Of a DNA stretch of 64,000 nucleotides, positions 24,528-32,427 are shown piece by piece (positions within the stretch are counted from its first letter, which is position 1; each line of letters begins with the position of its first letter). A program made the position numbers and the translations under genes. A model generated the notes under the pieces. That model ran no database searches. It was not told where the DNA came from and saw only the letters and a program-made list of their open reading frames with translations. The DNA is from an uncultured Bacilli bacterium (GTDB lineage: Bacteria; Bacillota_I; Bacilli_A; RF39; UBA660): positions 15,114-79,113 of the forward strand of contig CAKPLX010000001.1 of assembly GCA_934167785.1 (NCBI GenBank), written 5' to 3'.

Positions 24528-24570
24528 CATGATCTTTCTATTTTTATCTAGAAAAAACAATATCAGTATT

Positions 24571-25392
24571 TTACGAAAATCGATACAAATTAATAGAAGG
24601 ACAATTCCATAATCGAAAATTAACAGAATTCACACCAATTCCATTAGAAACATAAACATTTCGTCCCTTAAAATCTTTAGCACGGTACTCTTTTGCTCCT
24701 TTTGGAAGAAGCAGTTTTTGAATCAAAGGAAGTCTAATAGAGCCACCAATAGAATGCCCCGCTACAACAAACTGAATTTGCTTATCTTGCTTAAAAATAT
24801 CGTAAATCGCATCCGGTTCATGAACCATTGCAATCTGATAACTAACATCTTTCTTAACTTTTAAAGTTGTCTCTGAAATATTCGTTCCTTTTAAATAACT
24901 ATTTAATCCAATCAAAGCAATTTGATCATTATTTTCATTGTAAATATAAGTAACTTCATCCCTTAAAAGAGTCACATTACTTTGAAGATAAATATTTTTA
25001 ACCACATCCAAATCAGAATAATCTTGATCGCCCATCACTGCATAAAATCCATATTTTGTCTTAACTTTTGACAATTCTTTTACCAAAAAATTAATATCTT
25101 GGTTAGTAATTTTATAATCAGAATCAATCAAATCCCCAGTAAAAAGAACCAAATCTGGTTTATTCCGATTAATCTCATCCACCAATTCCTCAACCCTTTT
25201 TTCAGTAATTACTTTCTTATAATGTAAATCTGAAAAATGAAGTATTTTTAATCCCTTATAACTCTCATAAATATCACTAGAAATAGGAATTTCATTAGTA
25301 ACCAGTCCCGTAGTTCCAATAAAACGACTATATAATAAAATTCCCAAAAAAACAGTCAACAATCCTAAAATAAAATAAAGAATCTTTTTCAT
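24571..25392 (-). CDS. Metallophosphoesterase-like membrane protein with altered site
   Basis: 273 residues. An N-terminal membrane anchor (YFILGLLTVFLGILLYSRF) and a calcineurin-like phosphoesterase fold related to YkuE/YaeI: HFSDLHY and FTGDLIDSD are intact and VHEPD is present. However the usual GNHD is GDQD and the usual GHTHGG is GHSIGG, so an Asn and two His metal or catalytic ligands are replaced. It may be catalytically weak or use other metals. It overlaps the CPBP gene by 4 nt (ATGA). Confidence 0.8.
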   Translation of the reverse strand: MKKILYFILGLLTVFLGILLYSRFIGTTGLVTNEIPISSDIYESYKGLKILHFSDLHYKKVITEKRVEELVDEINRNKPDLVLFTGDLIDSDYKITNQDINFLVKELSKVKTKYGFYAVMGDQDYSDLDVVKNIYLQSNVTLLRDEVTYIYNENNDQIALIGLNSYLKGTNISETTLKVKKDVSYQIAMVHEPDAIYDIFKQDKQIQFVVAGHSIGGSIRLPLIQKLLLPKGAKEYRAKDFKGRNVYVSNGIGVNSVNFRLWNCPSINLYRFS

Positions 25393-26156
25393 TTTATCAC
25401 CATCAATAAATAAGTCATTAAAGCTAAAGCATTATGAAAAGCATGCGCTGTAATCGTCGAGAAAATATTATCTGTTTTTTGATATAAATACGCAAAAACA
25501 AACCCTAAACTACAATATGGAATAAGATATAAAAGATCTATTGCACTTTCTAAAGAAGAAACAACATGCATTCCTCCAAAAATAAATCCAGATAAAAAAA
25601 CATAAAAAGAAGAGGGAAGTTGAATATCTTTAATACTTTTCCTAAAAATTAATTCTTCTGTTAAGGGAGCATAAATAATCAATTGAAAAGCCATATAAAG
25701 AGGATAACTATCAATCAGCTTTCTTACCTCTTGTTCATTCACTGCTAAAGTCCCATTGGTAAAAATAGCAATAATCCAATTACTAATAACCATAATTACT
25801 AAACCAATTCCCCAATAGCGAAAAGAACACCATAGATGTTTAAAAATATCTCGATTAAAAAATTCCTTTGCATCAGCAATAATCGTTTTTCGATAAATCA
25901 AAAGCAAAATAAAAACCAATAAAATATCATTGATTAATGACAATATTACTTTTTGATTAGAACTGATAGTTTGGTAATTTCCGCCCATCAAATAAACAAC
26001 AACAATAGGAACAATCCCCCAAAGGAAGAGTAGAGCAATTAACCCCAAAGTTATAAGGGACTTCCACATTTTATCTTCAATTTGATCAAAAATACTTTTA
26101 GAACGCTTTTCTATAAAGTAATCACTTTTCATTATATTTTCTTTTCTATCTTTCAT
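25389..26156 (-). CDS. CPBP-family intramembrane glutamic protease
   Basis: 255 residues, about seven membrane helices. The three family motifs are present: LTEELIFRKSI (EExxxR), FIFGGMHV (FxxxH) and HAFHNAL (HxxxN), the catalytic set of Abi/CPBP (Rce1-like) proteases. Bacterial members process peptides or protect against bacteriocins; the substrate here is unknown. AAGGTGAA sets the ATG at 26156. Upstream gene of a two-gene operon with the phosphoesterase. Confidence 0.88.
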   Translation of the reverse strand: MKDRKENIMKSDYFIEKRSKSIFDQIEDKMWKSLITLGLIALLFLWGIVPIVVVYLMGGNYQTISSNQKVILSLINDILLVFILLLIYRKTIIADAKEFFNRDIFKHLWCSFRYWGIGLVIMVISNWIIAIFTNGTLAVNEQEVRKLIDSYPLYMAFQLIIYAPLTEELIFRKSIKDIQLPSSFYVFLSGFIFGGMHVVSSLESAIDLLYLIPYCSLGFVFAYLYQKTDNIFSTITAHAFHNALALMTYLLMVIK

Positions 26157-26172
26157 TTACTTCACCTTTTTT

Positions 26173-26181
26173 ATTATAACA
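26173..26181 (-). promoter_or_regulatory. Extended -10 promoter of the CPBP gene
   Basis: TG-T-TATAAT on the minus strand, about 17 nt before the start codon. Confidence 0.55.
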
Positions 26182-26217
26182 AAAGAAAAGAAAAAAGAAA
26201 AGAAGTTAAAAGAAAAA

Positions 26218-26607
26218 CTATCGTTTAATCCTTTTAACTTTCCTTTTAGAAAAAGAAAAATGACGTTCATAGATTTCATCTATAGATAAATTTTCAATAA
26301 GAGATTCTAGCAATAAATTTCTTTTAATTTCCTCCAAAATAGAATCTACAATTTTATTATTTGTTTTTTTTAATTGCACACTTAAATCTAAATCTTCTTT
26401 TATTTTTTTCTCTTTTTGAAATAACAACAAGAGTTGTTGATCATTTAATAGATAAAAATTTGCCTCTGCTTGATATAATAATTGGCAGGTAATGGACTTT
26501 TCAAAAATTTTCTTTGCCTGATCATAAGCTAAGTCTCCTTGCAAAGATATTGCAACGATTACATTTTCCTTTAAAAGATCCATTCTTGAATAAATGTTTT
26601 TTTTCAT
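26218..26607 (-). CDS. Unknown helical protein, 129 aa
   Basis: Not recognised. Lysine- and leucine-rich, probably all-helical, without signal or membrane helix, ending in a very basic tail (FSFSKRKVKRIKR). The leading segment SRMDLLKENVIVAISLQGDLAYDQ might be a small mixed domain. AAGGAGGG gives a strong start and a good promoter lies upstream, so it is a real gene. The basic tail suggests nucleic acid or membrane contact, but nothing firmer can be said. Confidence 0.7.
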   Translation of the reverse strand: MKKNIYSRMDLLKENVIVAISLQGDLAYDQAKKIFEKSITCQLLYQAEANFYLLNDQQLLLLFQKEKKIKEDLDLSVQLKKTNNKIVDSILEEIKRNLLLESLIENLSIDEIYERHFSFSKRKVKRIKR

Positions 26608-26627
26608 ATTATACCCTCCTTCTAAAC

Positions 26628-26655
26628 ATTATACAAAGATTAATAAAAATTGCAA
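26628..26655 (-). promoter_or_regulatory. Promoter of the gene at 26607
   Basis: On the minus strand TTGCAA (26655-26650), a 16-bp spacer and TATAAT (26633-26628). Confidence 0.6.
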
Positions 26656-26683
26656 CAGCAATTAGAAAAAACATCAAAAAAGA

Positions 26684-26713
26684 TTGAATTTCTTCTTAAA
26701 TCTATGTTAAAAT
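26684..26713 (+). promoter_or_regulatory. Promoter of the S11 carboxypeptidase gene
   Basis: TTGAAT (26684-26689), an 18-bp spacer and TAAAAT (26708-26713) with TGT ahead of the -10. Divergent from the promoter at 26628-26655. Confidence 0.55.
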
Positions 26714-26747
26714 AGTTATTAACAATAAGGAGCGTGATAAATATCAT

Positions 26748-27965
26748 ATGACAGTTAAAAATCAAAAAAGCATTGTTTTCAAAGTCATTTTTCTCTTAAT
26801 TTTATTCTTTAATATTCATATTGTTTATGCCCAGGAATTTAATATCACTTCTAAAAATGTCATATTATACAATATGAACGAAGAAAAAGTTCTTTATCAA
26901 TTAAAAGATGATGAAAAAGTTCAAATTGCTAGTTTAACCAAAATAATGACTACCATCGTTGCAATTGAAAATGAAAAGAGTTTAGACGAAAAAGTAACAA
27001 TAACTAAAGAAATGTTAAAAGGAATAGAAGAATATACTCAAGTAGGATTTAAAGTAGGGGATACTCCTACAGTAAAAGATCTATTATATGGTTCCATGTT
27101 ACCAAGTGGTGCTGATGCGGTAAATGCCCTAGCAATTTCCACTAGTGGAAGTATTACTAAGTTTGTAGAACTAATGAATGAAAAAGCCAAACAGTTAAAT
27201 TTAACAAACACACATTTTGACAATCCCGTTGGTATGGACAGCAAAGACAATTATTCTAGTGCAAAAGATATGGCCAAATTATTAATATACAGCCTTAAAA
27301 ATAAAACTTTTAAAGAAGTATTCACTGCTAGAGAATATAAAATAGAATCCATCAATAAAACGGTAAAAACAACTTTAATTGGCTACTCAAGATCCTATGG
27401 ATTAGACGTTAGCCAAATGACTGGAGCCAAAAGTGGCTTTACAGATGGCGCTGGACTTTGTCTTGCTTCAACCGCTACAATTGATGATGTAAATTATCTT
27501 CTAATCACCCTAGGTGCTAACACCAAAAGTCGTTCTAATGCAGTCAAAGATAGTCTAGAAATATATGACTATTATAGCACTAACTACAGCTATCAAACCA
27601 TTTTAAAAAAAGATCAAAAAATAAAAACTATTCCTATCAAATGGGGACACGAGAAAGAATACAATATCACATCAACTGATGACCTTTCTCTTTACCTATC
27701 AAACGATATTAGAAAAAACAGAATAAAATATACTTATTCAGGAATAGAAGAAATTAATTATAAAATCAAAAAAGGAAGCAAACTAGGAACAATTAAAATT
27801 ACTTACGAAAAAGAAGAATTAGCAAGTTATGATGTCTACTTAAATAAAGAATTAAAATTTTATCATCCCGTGTTATATGGAATTATTATCATCTTAGTAA
27901 TCTTAATAATTTATTCTTTAAAATACATCATCCAAGCTAGAAGATATAAAAAAAATAGAAAATAA
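26748..27965 (+). CDS. D-alanyl-D-alanine carboxypeptidase, S11 family
   Basis: 405 residues, DacA/DacF-like penicillin-binding protein. A signal peptide ends near VYA (residue 28), the catalytic SxxK is ASLTKIM (Ser62, Lys65) and the KTG box is GAKSGFTDGAG. The SxN box reads PSGADAVNA, with Ala where Asn is usual. A second domain and a C-terminal membrane helix (about 372-395) with a basic tail anchor it. It trims the last D-Ala from stem peptides. The AAGGAG at 26727 is 15 nt away; a 5-codon GTG ORF (26734-26751) between it and the ATG overlaps the start and may couple translation. Confidence 0.9.
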   Translation: MTVKNQKSIVFKVIFLLILFFNIHIVYAQEFNITSKNVILYNMNEEKVLYQLKDDEKVQIASLTKIMTTIVAIENEKSLDEKVTITKEMLKGIEEYTQVGFKVGDTPTVKDLLYGSMLPSGADAVNALAISTSGSITKFVELMNEKAKQLNLTNTHFDNPVGMDSKDNYSSAKDMAKLLIYSLKNKTFKEVFTAREYKIESINKTVKTTLIGYSRSYGLDVSQMTGAKSGFTDGAGLCLASTATIDDVNYLLITLGANTKSRSNAVKDSLEIYDYYSTNYSYQTILKKDQKIKTIPIKWGHEKEYNITSTDDLSLYLSNDIRKNRIKYTYSGIEEINYKIKKGSKLGTIKITYEKEELASYDVYLNKELKFYHPVLYGIIIILVILIIYSLKYIIQARRYKKNRK

Positions 27966-27995
27966 TGCTTAAAGCAAAATAAGTATTATTTTTTT
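27961..27995 (+). terminator. Terminator of the S11 gene
   Basis: AATAATGCTT (27961-27970) pairs with AAGTATTATT (27981-27990), one G-T pair, followed by T residues. Confidence 0.75.
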
Positions 27996-28013
27996 CATAA
28001 AAACTAAATTTAA

Positions 28014-28022
28014 TGATATAAT
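28014..28022 (+). promoter_or_regulatory. Extended -10 promoter of the GH25 gene
   Basis: TG-A-TATAAT, 25 bp ahead of the start codon at 28047. Confidence 0.6.
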
Positions 28023-28046
28023 ATAAAAGATCGTTGAGGTGAAGTA

Positions 28047-29249
28047 ATGCAATCAAAGTTATTCCAACAAAAAAAAATAATATTTTTCTTTCTAATCATA
28101 ACTTTTCTTTTCTGTATCTTAATTCTTTATACACATTTTACTAACACATCAGACTTAATAGTTAAAAAAGATCTTACCTTTCAATTCAGACAAAAAGTAT
28201 ACATAAAAGATTTAATTGAAAAAATAAATGGAAAATTAATTAATAATCCTTTAGTAGACACAAATAAAGTAGGAAAAAGTAAAGTGCAAATTTCTTATTA
28301 CAATCACTATGGCTTTATTGAAAATAAATATATTGCAATTGAAATAAGAGATTTAACACCTCCTACAATAGTAATAAATAGTACTTATATAGTTGAAAAA
28401 GGAGAAACCAAAAATTTATTAAATCAAATCTTTTGCGCCGATGACTATGATGATCATGTAAATTGTCAAATAAAAGGGCAGTATGACCTCAACAAAATAG
28501 GAAAATACCCGCTAACAATTACAGCAACTGATCAAAGTAACAATGTTACAAGTAAAAACTTTACTTTAAAAGTAATAGACAAACAAAAAGAATCTTCTGA
28601 AGAAAAAGGGGAACAAGAAAAAACAAATTTCAAAGATGTGTATCAAAAATATAAAACCAAAAACACGCAAATTGGCTTAGATTTATCAAAATGGCAAGGA
28701 AAAATCGATTTCTCTAAAATCAAAGAACAAGGAGTCGAATTTGTTATGATTAAAATAGGAGGGCAATCGAAAAAAAATGCCAAGATAGAAATGGATCCAA
28801 ATTTTATTACAAATATCACAGGTGCTCTTGAAAACAATTTAAAAGTAGGCCTTTATTTTTATTCCCATGCTACTAATGAAAAAGAAGCTAAAAATCAAGC
28901 AGAATGGCTATTAAATAAAATTCCAAATTATAATATTACTATGCCTATCGCTTTCGATTGGGAAAATTTTAATCAGTACTATACATACCATATTAGTTTT
29001 CATACCCTAAACAACATTGCCAATACTTTTTTTCAAACCATTGAAAATAAAAATTACCAAACTCTTCTATATTCTAGTAAATATTATTTAGAAACTGTTT
29101 GGTATCAAGAAGAATATCAAAATTGGATTGCACACTACACCAACATTAGTGAAGGAAAAGAAAAATATAGGATGTGGCAACTTTGTAATAATGGAAAAAT
29201 AGAAGGAATCCAAGGAGACGTCGATATTGATATTTTTTATTTAAAATAA
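28047..29249 (+). CDS. Membrane-anchored GH25 lysozyme with Ig-like domain
   Basis: 400 residues. An N-terminal membrane helix (IIFFFLIITFLFCILILYTHF), two beta-rich regions of the bacterial Ig/DUF5011 style (RDLTPPTIVIN, GKYPLTITATDQSNNV), a charged linker, and a C-terminal GH25 (Chalaropsis-type) muramidase domain with GLDLSKWQG (Asp212) and AFDWENF (Asp304, Glu306). GH25 enzymes cut the MurNAc-GlcNAc bond. The uncleaved anchor suggests it works at the cell surface in wall remodelling. It lies in a wall cluster with S11, FemAB and Ddl genes. Confidence 0.9.
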   Translation: MQSKLFQQKKIIFFFLIITFLFCILILYTHFTNTSDLIVKKDLTFQFRQKVYIKDLIEKINGKLINNPLVDTNKVGKSKVQISYYNHYGFIENKYIAIEIRDLTPPTIVINSTYIVEKGETKNLLNQIFCADDYDDHVNCQIKGQYDLNKIGKYPLTITATDQSNNVTSKNFTLKVIDKQKESSEEKGEQEKTNFKDVYQKYKTKNTQIGLDLSKWQGKIDFSKIKEQGVEFVMIKIGGQSKKNAKIEMDPNFITNITGALENNLKVGLYFYSHATNEKEAKNQAEWLLNKIPNYNITMPIAFDWENFNQYYTYHISFHTLNNIANTFFQTIENKNYQTLLYSSKYYLETVWYQEEYQNWIAHYTNISEGKEKYRMWQLCNNGKIEGIQGDVDIDIFYLK

Positions 29250-29281
29250 ATAAGGATATACTTTTAGATATATCCTTATTT
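29246..29281. terminator. Bidirectional terminator
   Basis: TAAGGATATA (29251-29260) pairs perfectly with TATATCCTTA (29269-29278), with A and T runs on either side. It serves the GH25 gene and the convergent FemAB gene. Confidence 0.85.
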
Positions 29282-30451
29282 TGGTCTTTTCTTAGCAAAA
29301 CCATTAAATTTATATAATAACTCGTTAATTACTAAATCAAAGCTATTACTATACTCAATAATATTTCCATTATAGCCAGTCTTTGTAATTTGATTTTTAG
29401 TAATAACAATATTTCCCAAATCAAAACGATGATACCCTTCCATAATCGCTTTTTTCATAATTTCCCATTTAATCATAGGAACACTACGAATATACTTAAA
29501 TTCATTGGTATAGCATTCTTTAATAAAAATAACTTCTCGTTGATTTTTAATTACACCAACTCCTGAAATAATAACTCCTGAAGGATATTTCTTTAAAATA
29601 TTTGTCCCATTAATTAACTCATTATTATAAGTAGTAAGTAAATGATCAGACGTCATTTTTCTTTCTACCAAATTTTTCGTTTTCTTGATTCTTGGGTCCT
29701 TCAATTTTTGGTTTAATCGATCATTATTCAATTGTTCTTTTTTAATCAAATAGCGATAATTATTAATATAGGTTTCCGGATCTATTTTGGCTAAATAAAA
29801 TTCAAAATAATTTTGCGGATGTTGAAATAATTCTATAATTTTTTGATAACGTTCTTGATTACCAACTAAATTTAAAAAATCCTGCTGATCTTGTCTTCCA
29901 CCTTGATAAACCGTAATTCCCTTTTTCAAACAATTATTAATATTTCTTCGTAGACTTCTTTTAAAATTTTGATAAGTAGAACGAATATCAGTTGCTTTTA
30001 ATACCATTTTATATTTAGAAGTATTAGAAATAAAATTATATTCTAAATTTTCTAATTCCTTAATAATCCCACTGTTATTTTCTTTTAAAATAAAATCACT
30101 ATCATACACTTGATAATTAATGTAAGGATTAACACGAATATAAACATAATTTAACTTTTTTAAATAACTTTTTAATTCAATAGTAAAAGTCTTTACTAAA
30201 TCTAAATGATAAAAATCAATTAAATATCCATTAGGAACATATCCATAGCGATATTTATTATTAATCTTTTTTTCTAAAATTAAAGTAGCTGCATGAACAT
30301 TATTACCAGAATCAACAAGTCCCAAATAAAGTGGAGTATACCCATTACTTTCTTTTAACTTTGCATATTCTACACTTTGTTTATAATTTTTTTTACTATG
30401 TAAGTTAGAATAATTATGAAATTGCAATTCAGATAAAGCAATAATATGCAT
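29276..30451 (-). CDS. FemAB-family peptidyltransferase
   Basis: 391 residues of the FemX/MurM/FemAB family, which adds amino acids from aminoacyl-tRNA to the third residue of lipid II to build interpeptide bridges. Seen: YTPLYLGLVDSGNNVHAATLIL, the double GNAT-like fold, NFKRSLRRNINNCLKKGI-like acceptor region and the closing HRFDLGNIV. A helical insertion at about 215-270 corresponds to the coiled-coil arm. GGGAGG sits 7 nt from the ATG at 30451 and 1 nt from the one at 30457, so 30451 is used. The combination with a DAP-type MurE is unusual. Confidence 0.88.
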   Translation of the reverse strand: MHIIALSELQFHNYSNLHSKKNYKQSVEYAKLKESNGYTPLYLGLVDSGNNVHAATLILEKKINNKYRYGYVPNGYLIDFYHLDLVKTFTIELKSYLKKLNYVYIRVNPYINYQVYDSDFILKENNSGIIKELENLEYNFISNTSKYKMVLKATDIRSTYQNFKRSLRRNINNCLKKGITVYQGGRQDQQDFLNLVGNQERYQKIIELFQHPQNYFEFYLAKIDPETYINNYRYLIKKEQLNNDRLNQKLKDPRIKKTKNLVERKMTSDHLLTTYNNELINGTNILKKYPSGVIISGVGVIKNQREVIFIKECYTNEFKYIRSVPMIKWEIMKKAIMEGYHRFDLGNIVITKNQITKTGYNGNIIEYSNSFDLVINELLYKFNGFAKKRPK

Positions 30452-30474
30452 AAACATTCCTCCCTCTTTTTTTT

Positions 30475-30483
30475 ATTATAGCA
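30475..30483 (-). promoter_or_regulatory. Extended -10 promoter of the FemAB gene
   Basis: TG-C-TATAAT on the minus strand, 18 nt before the FemAB ribosome site. Confidence 0.6.
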
Positions 30484-30624
30484 ACTCTTTTCTCGTTTGT
30501 ATAGTCATTAATTAACTTTCAGTTATTAAATAAAACATCTTTTTTACAAATAACTGTAAAGGTGCGTAAAATGACTTTTCCTAAATAAAAATTTATATTA
30601 TAATAAATAAAAGTAGGTGATAAA

Positions 30625-31782
30625 ATGAAATTAAATGTAGGTGTAATCTTTGGTGGAAAAAGTGTAGAACATGAAGTTTCCATTATAACCGCAATCCAAG
30701 CCATGGAACATATTGATAAAGAAAAATATGAGGTAATTCCCATTTATATTACCAAAGATCTAGCTTGGTATACAGGAGGTTGCTTAAAATTTATAGACAC
30801 TTTTAAAGACTTTGACTTAATCAAAAGATATGCCCAAAAAGTAAATTTAGTCAATAAAGAAGGAAGATATATTCTCCAAAATGCAAAAGGAATAAAAAGA
30901 GAAATAGGGGAACTTCACTTAGCTTTTCCTATAGTTCATGGAGCAAATATCGAAGATGGTTCTATTCAAGGATATTTAAACTTAATAGGAATTCCATATG
31001 TAGGCAGTAACATTTATTCTTCTGCCATAGCCCAAGATAAAGTATTCATGAAACAAGCGCTAATGGCTAGTAATATTCCTGTAACAAAATTTGTTTGGTT
31101 TGGAGAACGATTCTATCGCAATAAAAAAGAAGAATTATTTAAACAAATTGATGAATTACAATATCCATTGATCATCAAACCAGCTACCCTCGGAAGTAGT
31201 ATTGGTGTGGAATTAATTACACAAAAAGAAGAAATTGACTCCACGATTGAAAGAGCATTCCAATTTGATAGTAAAGTAATTATTGAAGAGAAAATCGAAG
31301 AAGTAATAGAATATAATTGTTCTGTATTATTAACACCAAATGGCAATATTACAAGTGAAATTGAAGAAATCAAAACCAGCAAAGACATTATTGAATATCA
31401 AGACAAATTTTTAACAGGAGACGATTTAAAAGATTCAAGTATCAAAAGAACTTGTCCTGCGGTAATCTCAGAAAAATTAAGAAAAGAAATTGAAACATAC
31501 GCTCTAGCTGTTTTTAAAATGTTAAATATGCGAGGAACTGCAAGAATTGACTTTTTATATGATACCAAAAACAAAAAACTATATGTCGATGAAATCAATA
31601 ATATTCCTTGGTGCTTTGCCCATCACTTATGGGAAGCAAGAAATATTTCTTACCAAGAATTACTAAACATTATGTTAAAAGATGCTGTTTCTCTTGAAGT
31701 AAAGCATCAAAAAATGAATTTAACGATCGAATCTGATATCGTTAAAAAAATGACCAATAAAAAATTAAAGGAGATGAAATAA
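30625..31782 (+). CDS. ddl: D-alanine--D-alanine ligase
   Basis: 385 residues, ATP-grasp ligase that joins two D-alanines for the wall precursor. FGGKSVEHEVSIITA is the N-terminal glycine-rich signature, VHGANIEDGSIQGYL the second, KPATLGSSIGV the ATP-binding loop and DEINNIPW the metal/substrate site. The last normally ends in PG, so the Trp is unusual, and VHGANIEDG replaces HGxxGEDG. An extra C-terminal stretch of about 20 residues is present. A D-Ala--D-Lac or other D,D-ligase specificity is possible but not shown. ruvA follows by 1 bp. Confidence 0.88.
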   Translation: MKLNVGVIFGGKSVEHEVSIITAIQAMEHIDKEKYEVIPIYITKDLAWYTGGCLKFIDTFKDFDLIKRYAQKVNLVNKEGRYILQNAKGIKREIGELHLAFPIVHGANIEDGSIQGYLNLIGIPYVGSNIYSSAIAQDKVFMKQALMASNIPVTKFVWFGERFYRNKKEELFKQIDELQYPLIIKPATLGSSIGVELITQKEEIDSTIERAFQFDSKVIIEEKIEEVIEYNCSVLLTPNGNITSEIEEIKTSKDIIEYQDKFLTGDDLKDSSIKRTCPAVISEKLRKEIETYALAVFKMLNMRGTARIDFLYDTKNKKLYVDEINNIPWCFAHHLWEARNISYQELLNIMLKDAVSLEVKHQKMNLTIESDIVKKMTNKKLKEMK

Positions 31783-31783
31783 T

Positions 31784-32344
31784 ATGTATGGATACATCAA
31801 AGGAAAAATCACAGAAATAGATAGTAATAATATTATTTTAGAAAATAATGATATTGGTTATTTAATTTATGTCCCAAATCCATATTCTTACCGCCTAAAT
31901 GAAATAACAACCATTTACACTTATACAAAAGTAGCTGAAGAAGAATATACTTTATATGGATTTCAAACAAGAGAACAAAAAGAACTATTTTTAAAATTGA
32001 TCTCTGTAAAAGGATTGGGACCTAAAATGGCTCTCCCAATTATTGCAACAGGAACATTTACTTCCATTGCGGATGCTATAGAAAATAATAATTTAAATTA
32101 TTTGAAAAAATTTCCTAAAATAGGAGATAAAGTAGCTAAACAAATGGTTCTTGACCTAAAAGGAAAATTAAATGCTGTAAATACGGGACTATTTGCTAAA
32201 GAAGATTTCAGTGATGAGTTAACAGAAGTTTTACTTGGTTTAGGTTATAAACAAGCTGATGTTAAAAAAGTAGCAACCAAAGTAAATCCTGATTTATCAT
32301 TAGAAGATCAAATTAAAGAAGCATTAAAATTAATGTTAAAATAA
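31784..32344 (+). CDS. ruvA: Holliday junction DNA helicase subunit RuvA
   Basis: 186 residues. An OB-fold domain (YGYIKGKITEIDSNNIILEN, IYTYTKVAEEEYTLYGF), two helix-hairpin-helix motifs (LISVKGLGPKMAL and LKKFPKIGDKVAKQM) and the short domain III (LTEVLLGLGYKQADVKKV) that contacts RuvB. RuvA tetramers bind four-way junctions. ruvB, normally the next gene, does not follow: a terminator does. Translated with ddl in one operon. Confidence 0.95.
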   Translation: MYGYIKGKITEIDSNNIILENNDIGYLIYVPNPYSYRLNEITTIYTYTKVAEEEYTLYGFQTREQKELFLKLISVKGLGPKMALPIIATGTFTSIADAIENNNLNYLKKFPKIGDKVAKQMVLDLKGKLNAVNTGLFAKEDFSDELTEVLLGLGYKQADVKKVATKVNPDLSLEDQIKEALKLMLK

Positions 32345-32348
32345 ACTT

Positions 32349-32383
32349 AGAATACAGAAAAATTTTCTAGTATTCTTTTTTTT
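32349..32383 (+). terminator. Terminator of the ddl-ruvA operon
   Basis: AGAATAC and AGAAAA pair with TTTTCT and GTATTCT (one bulge), followed by a run of T. Confidence 0.85.
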
Positions 32384-32390
32384 CGTTTTA

Positions 32391-32399
32391 TGATATAAT
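32391..32399 (+). promoter_or_regulatory. Extended -10 promoter TGATATAAT
   Basis: TG-A-TATAAT directly after the ruvA terminator and 28 bp ahead of the gene at 32428. Confidence 0.6.
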
Positions 32400-32427
32400 T
32401 TAGTAAAATAGGGAAGAGGTGTTTTAC

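Noticed and set aside
30542..30559. TTTACA-n6-TGTAAA inverted repeat upstream of ddl
   Set aside because: Short arms in very AT-rich DNA; no second copy or partner regulator seen.
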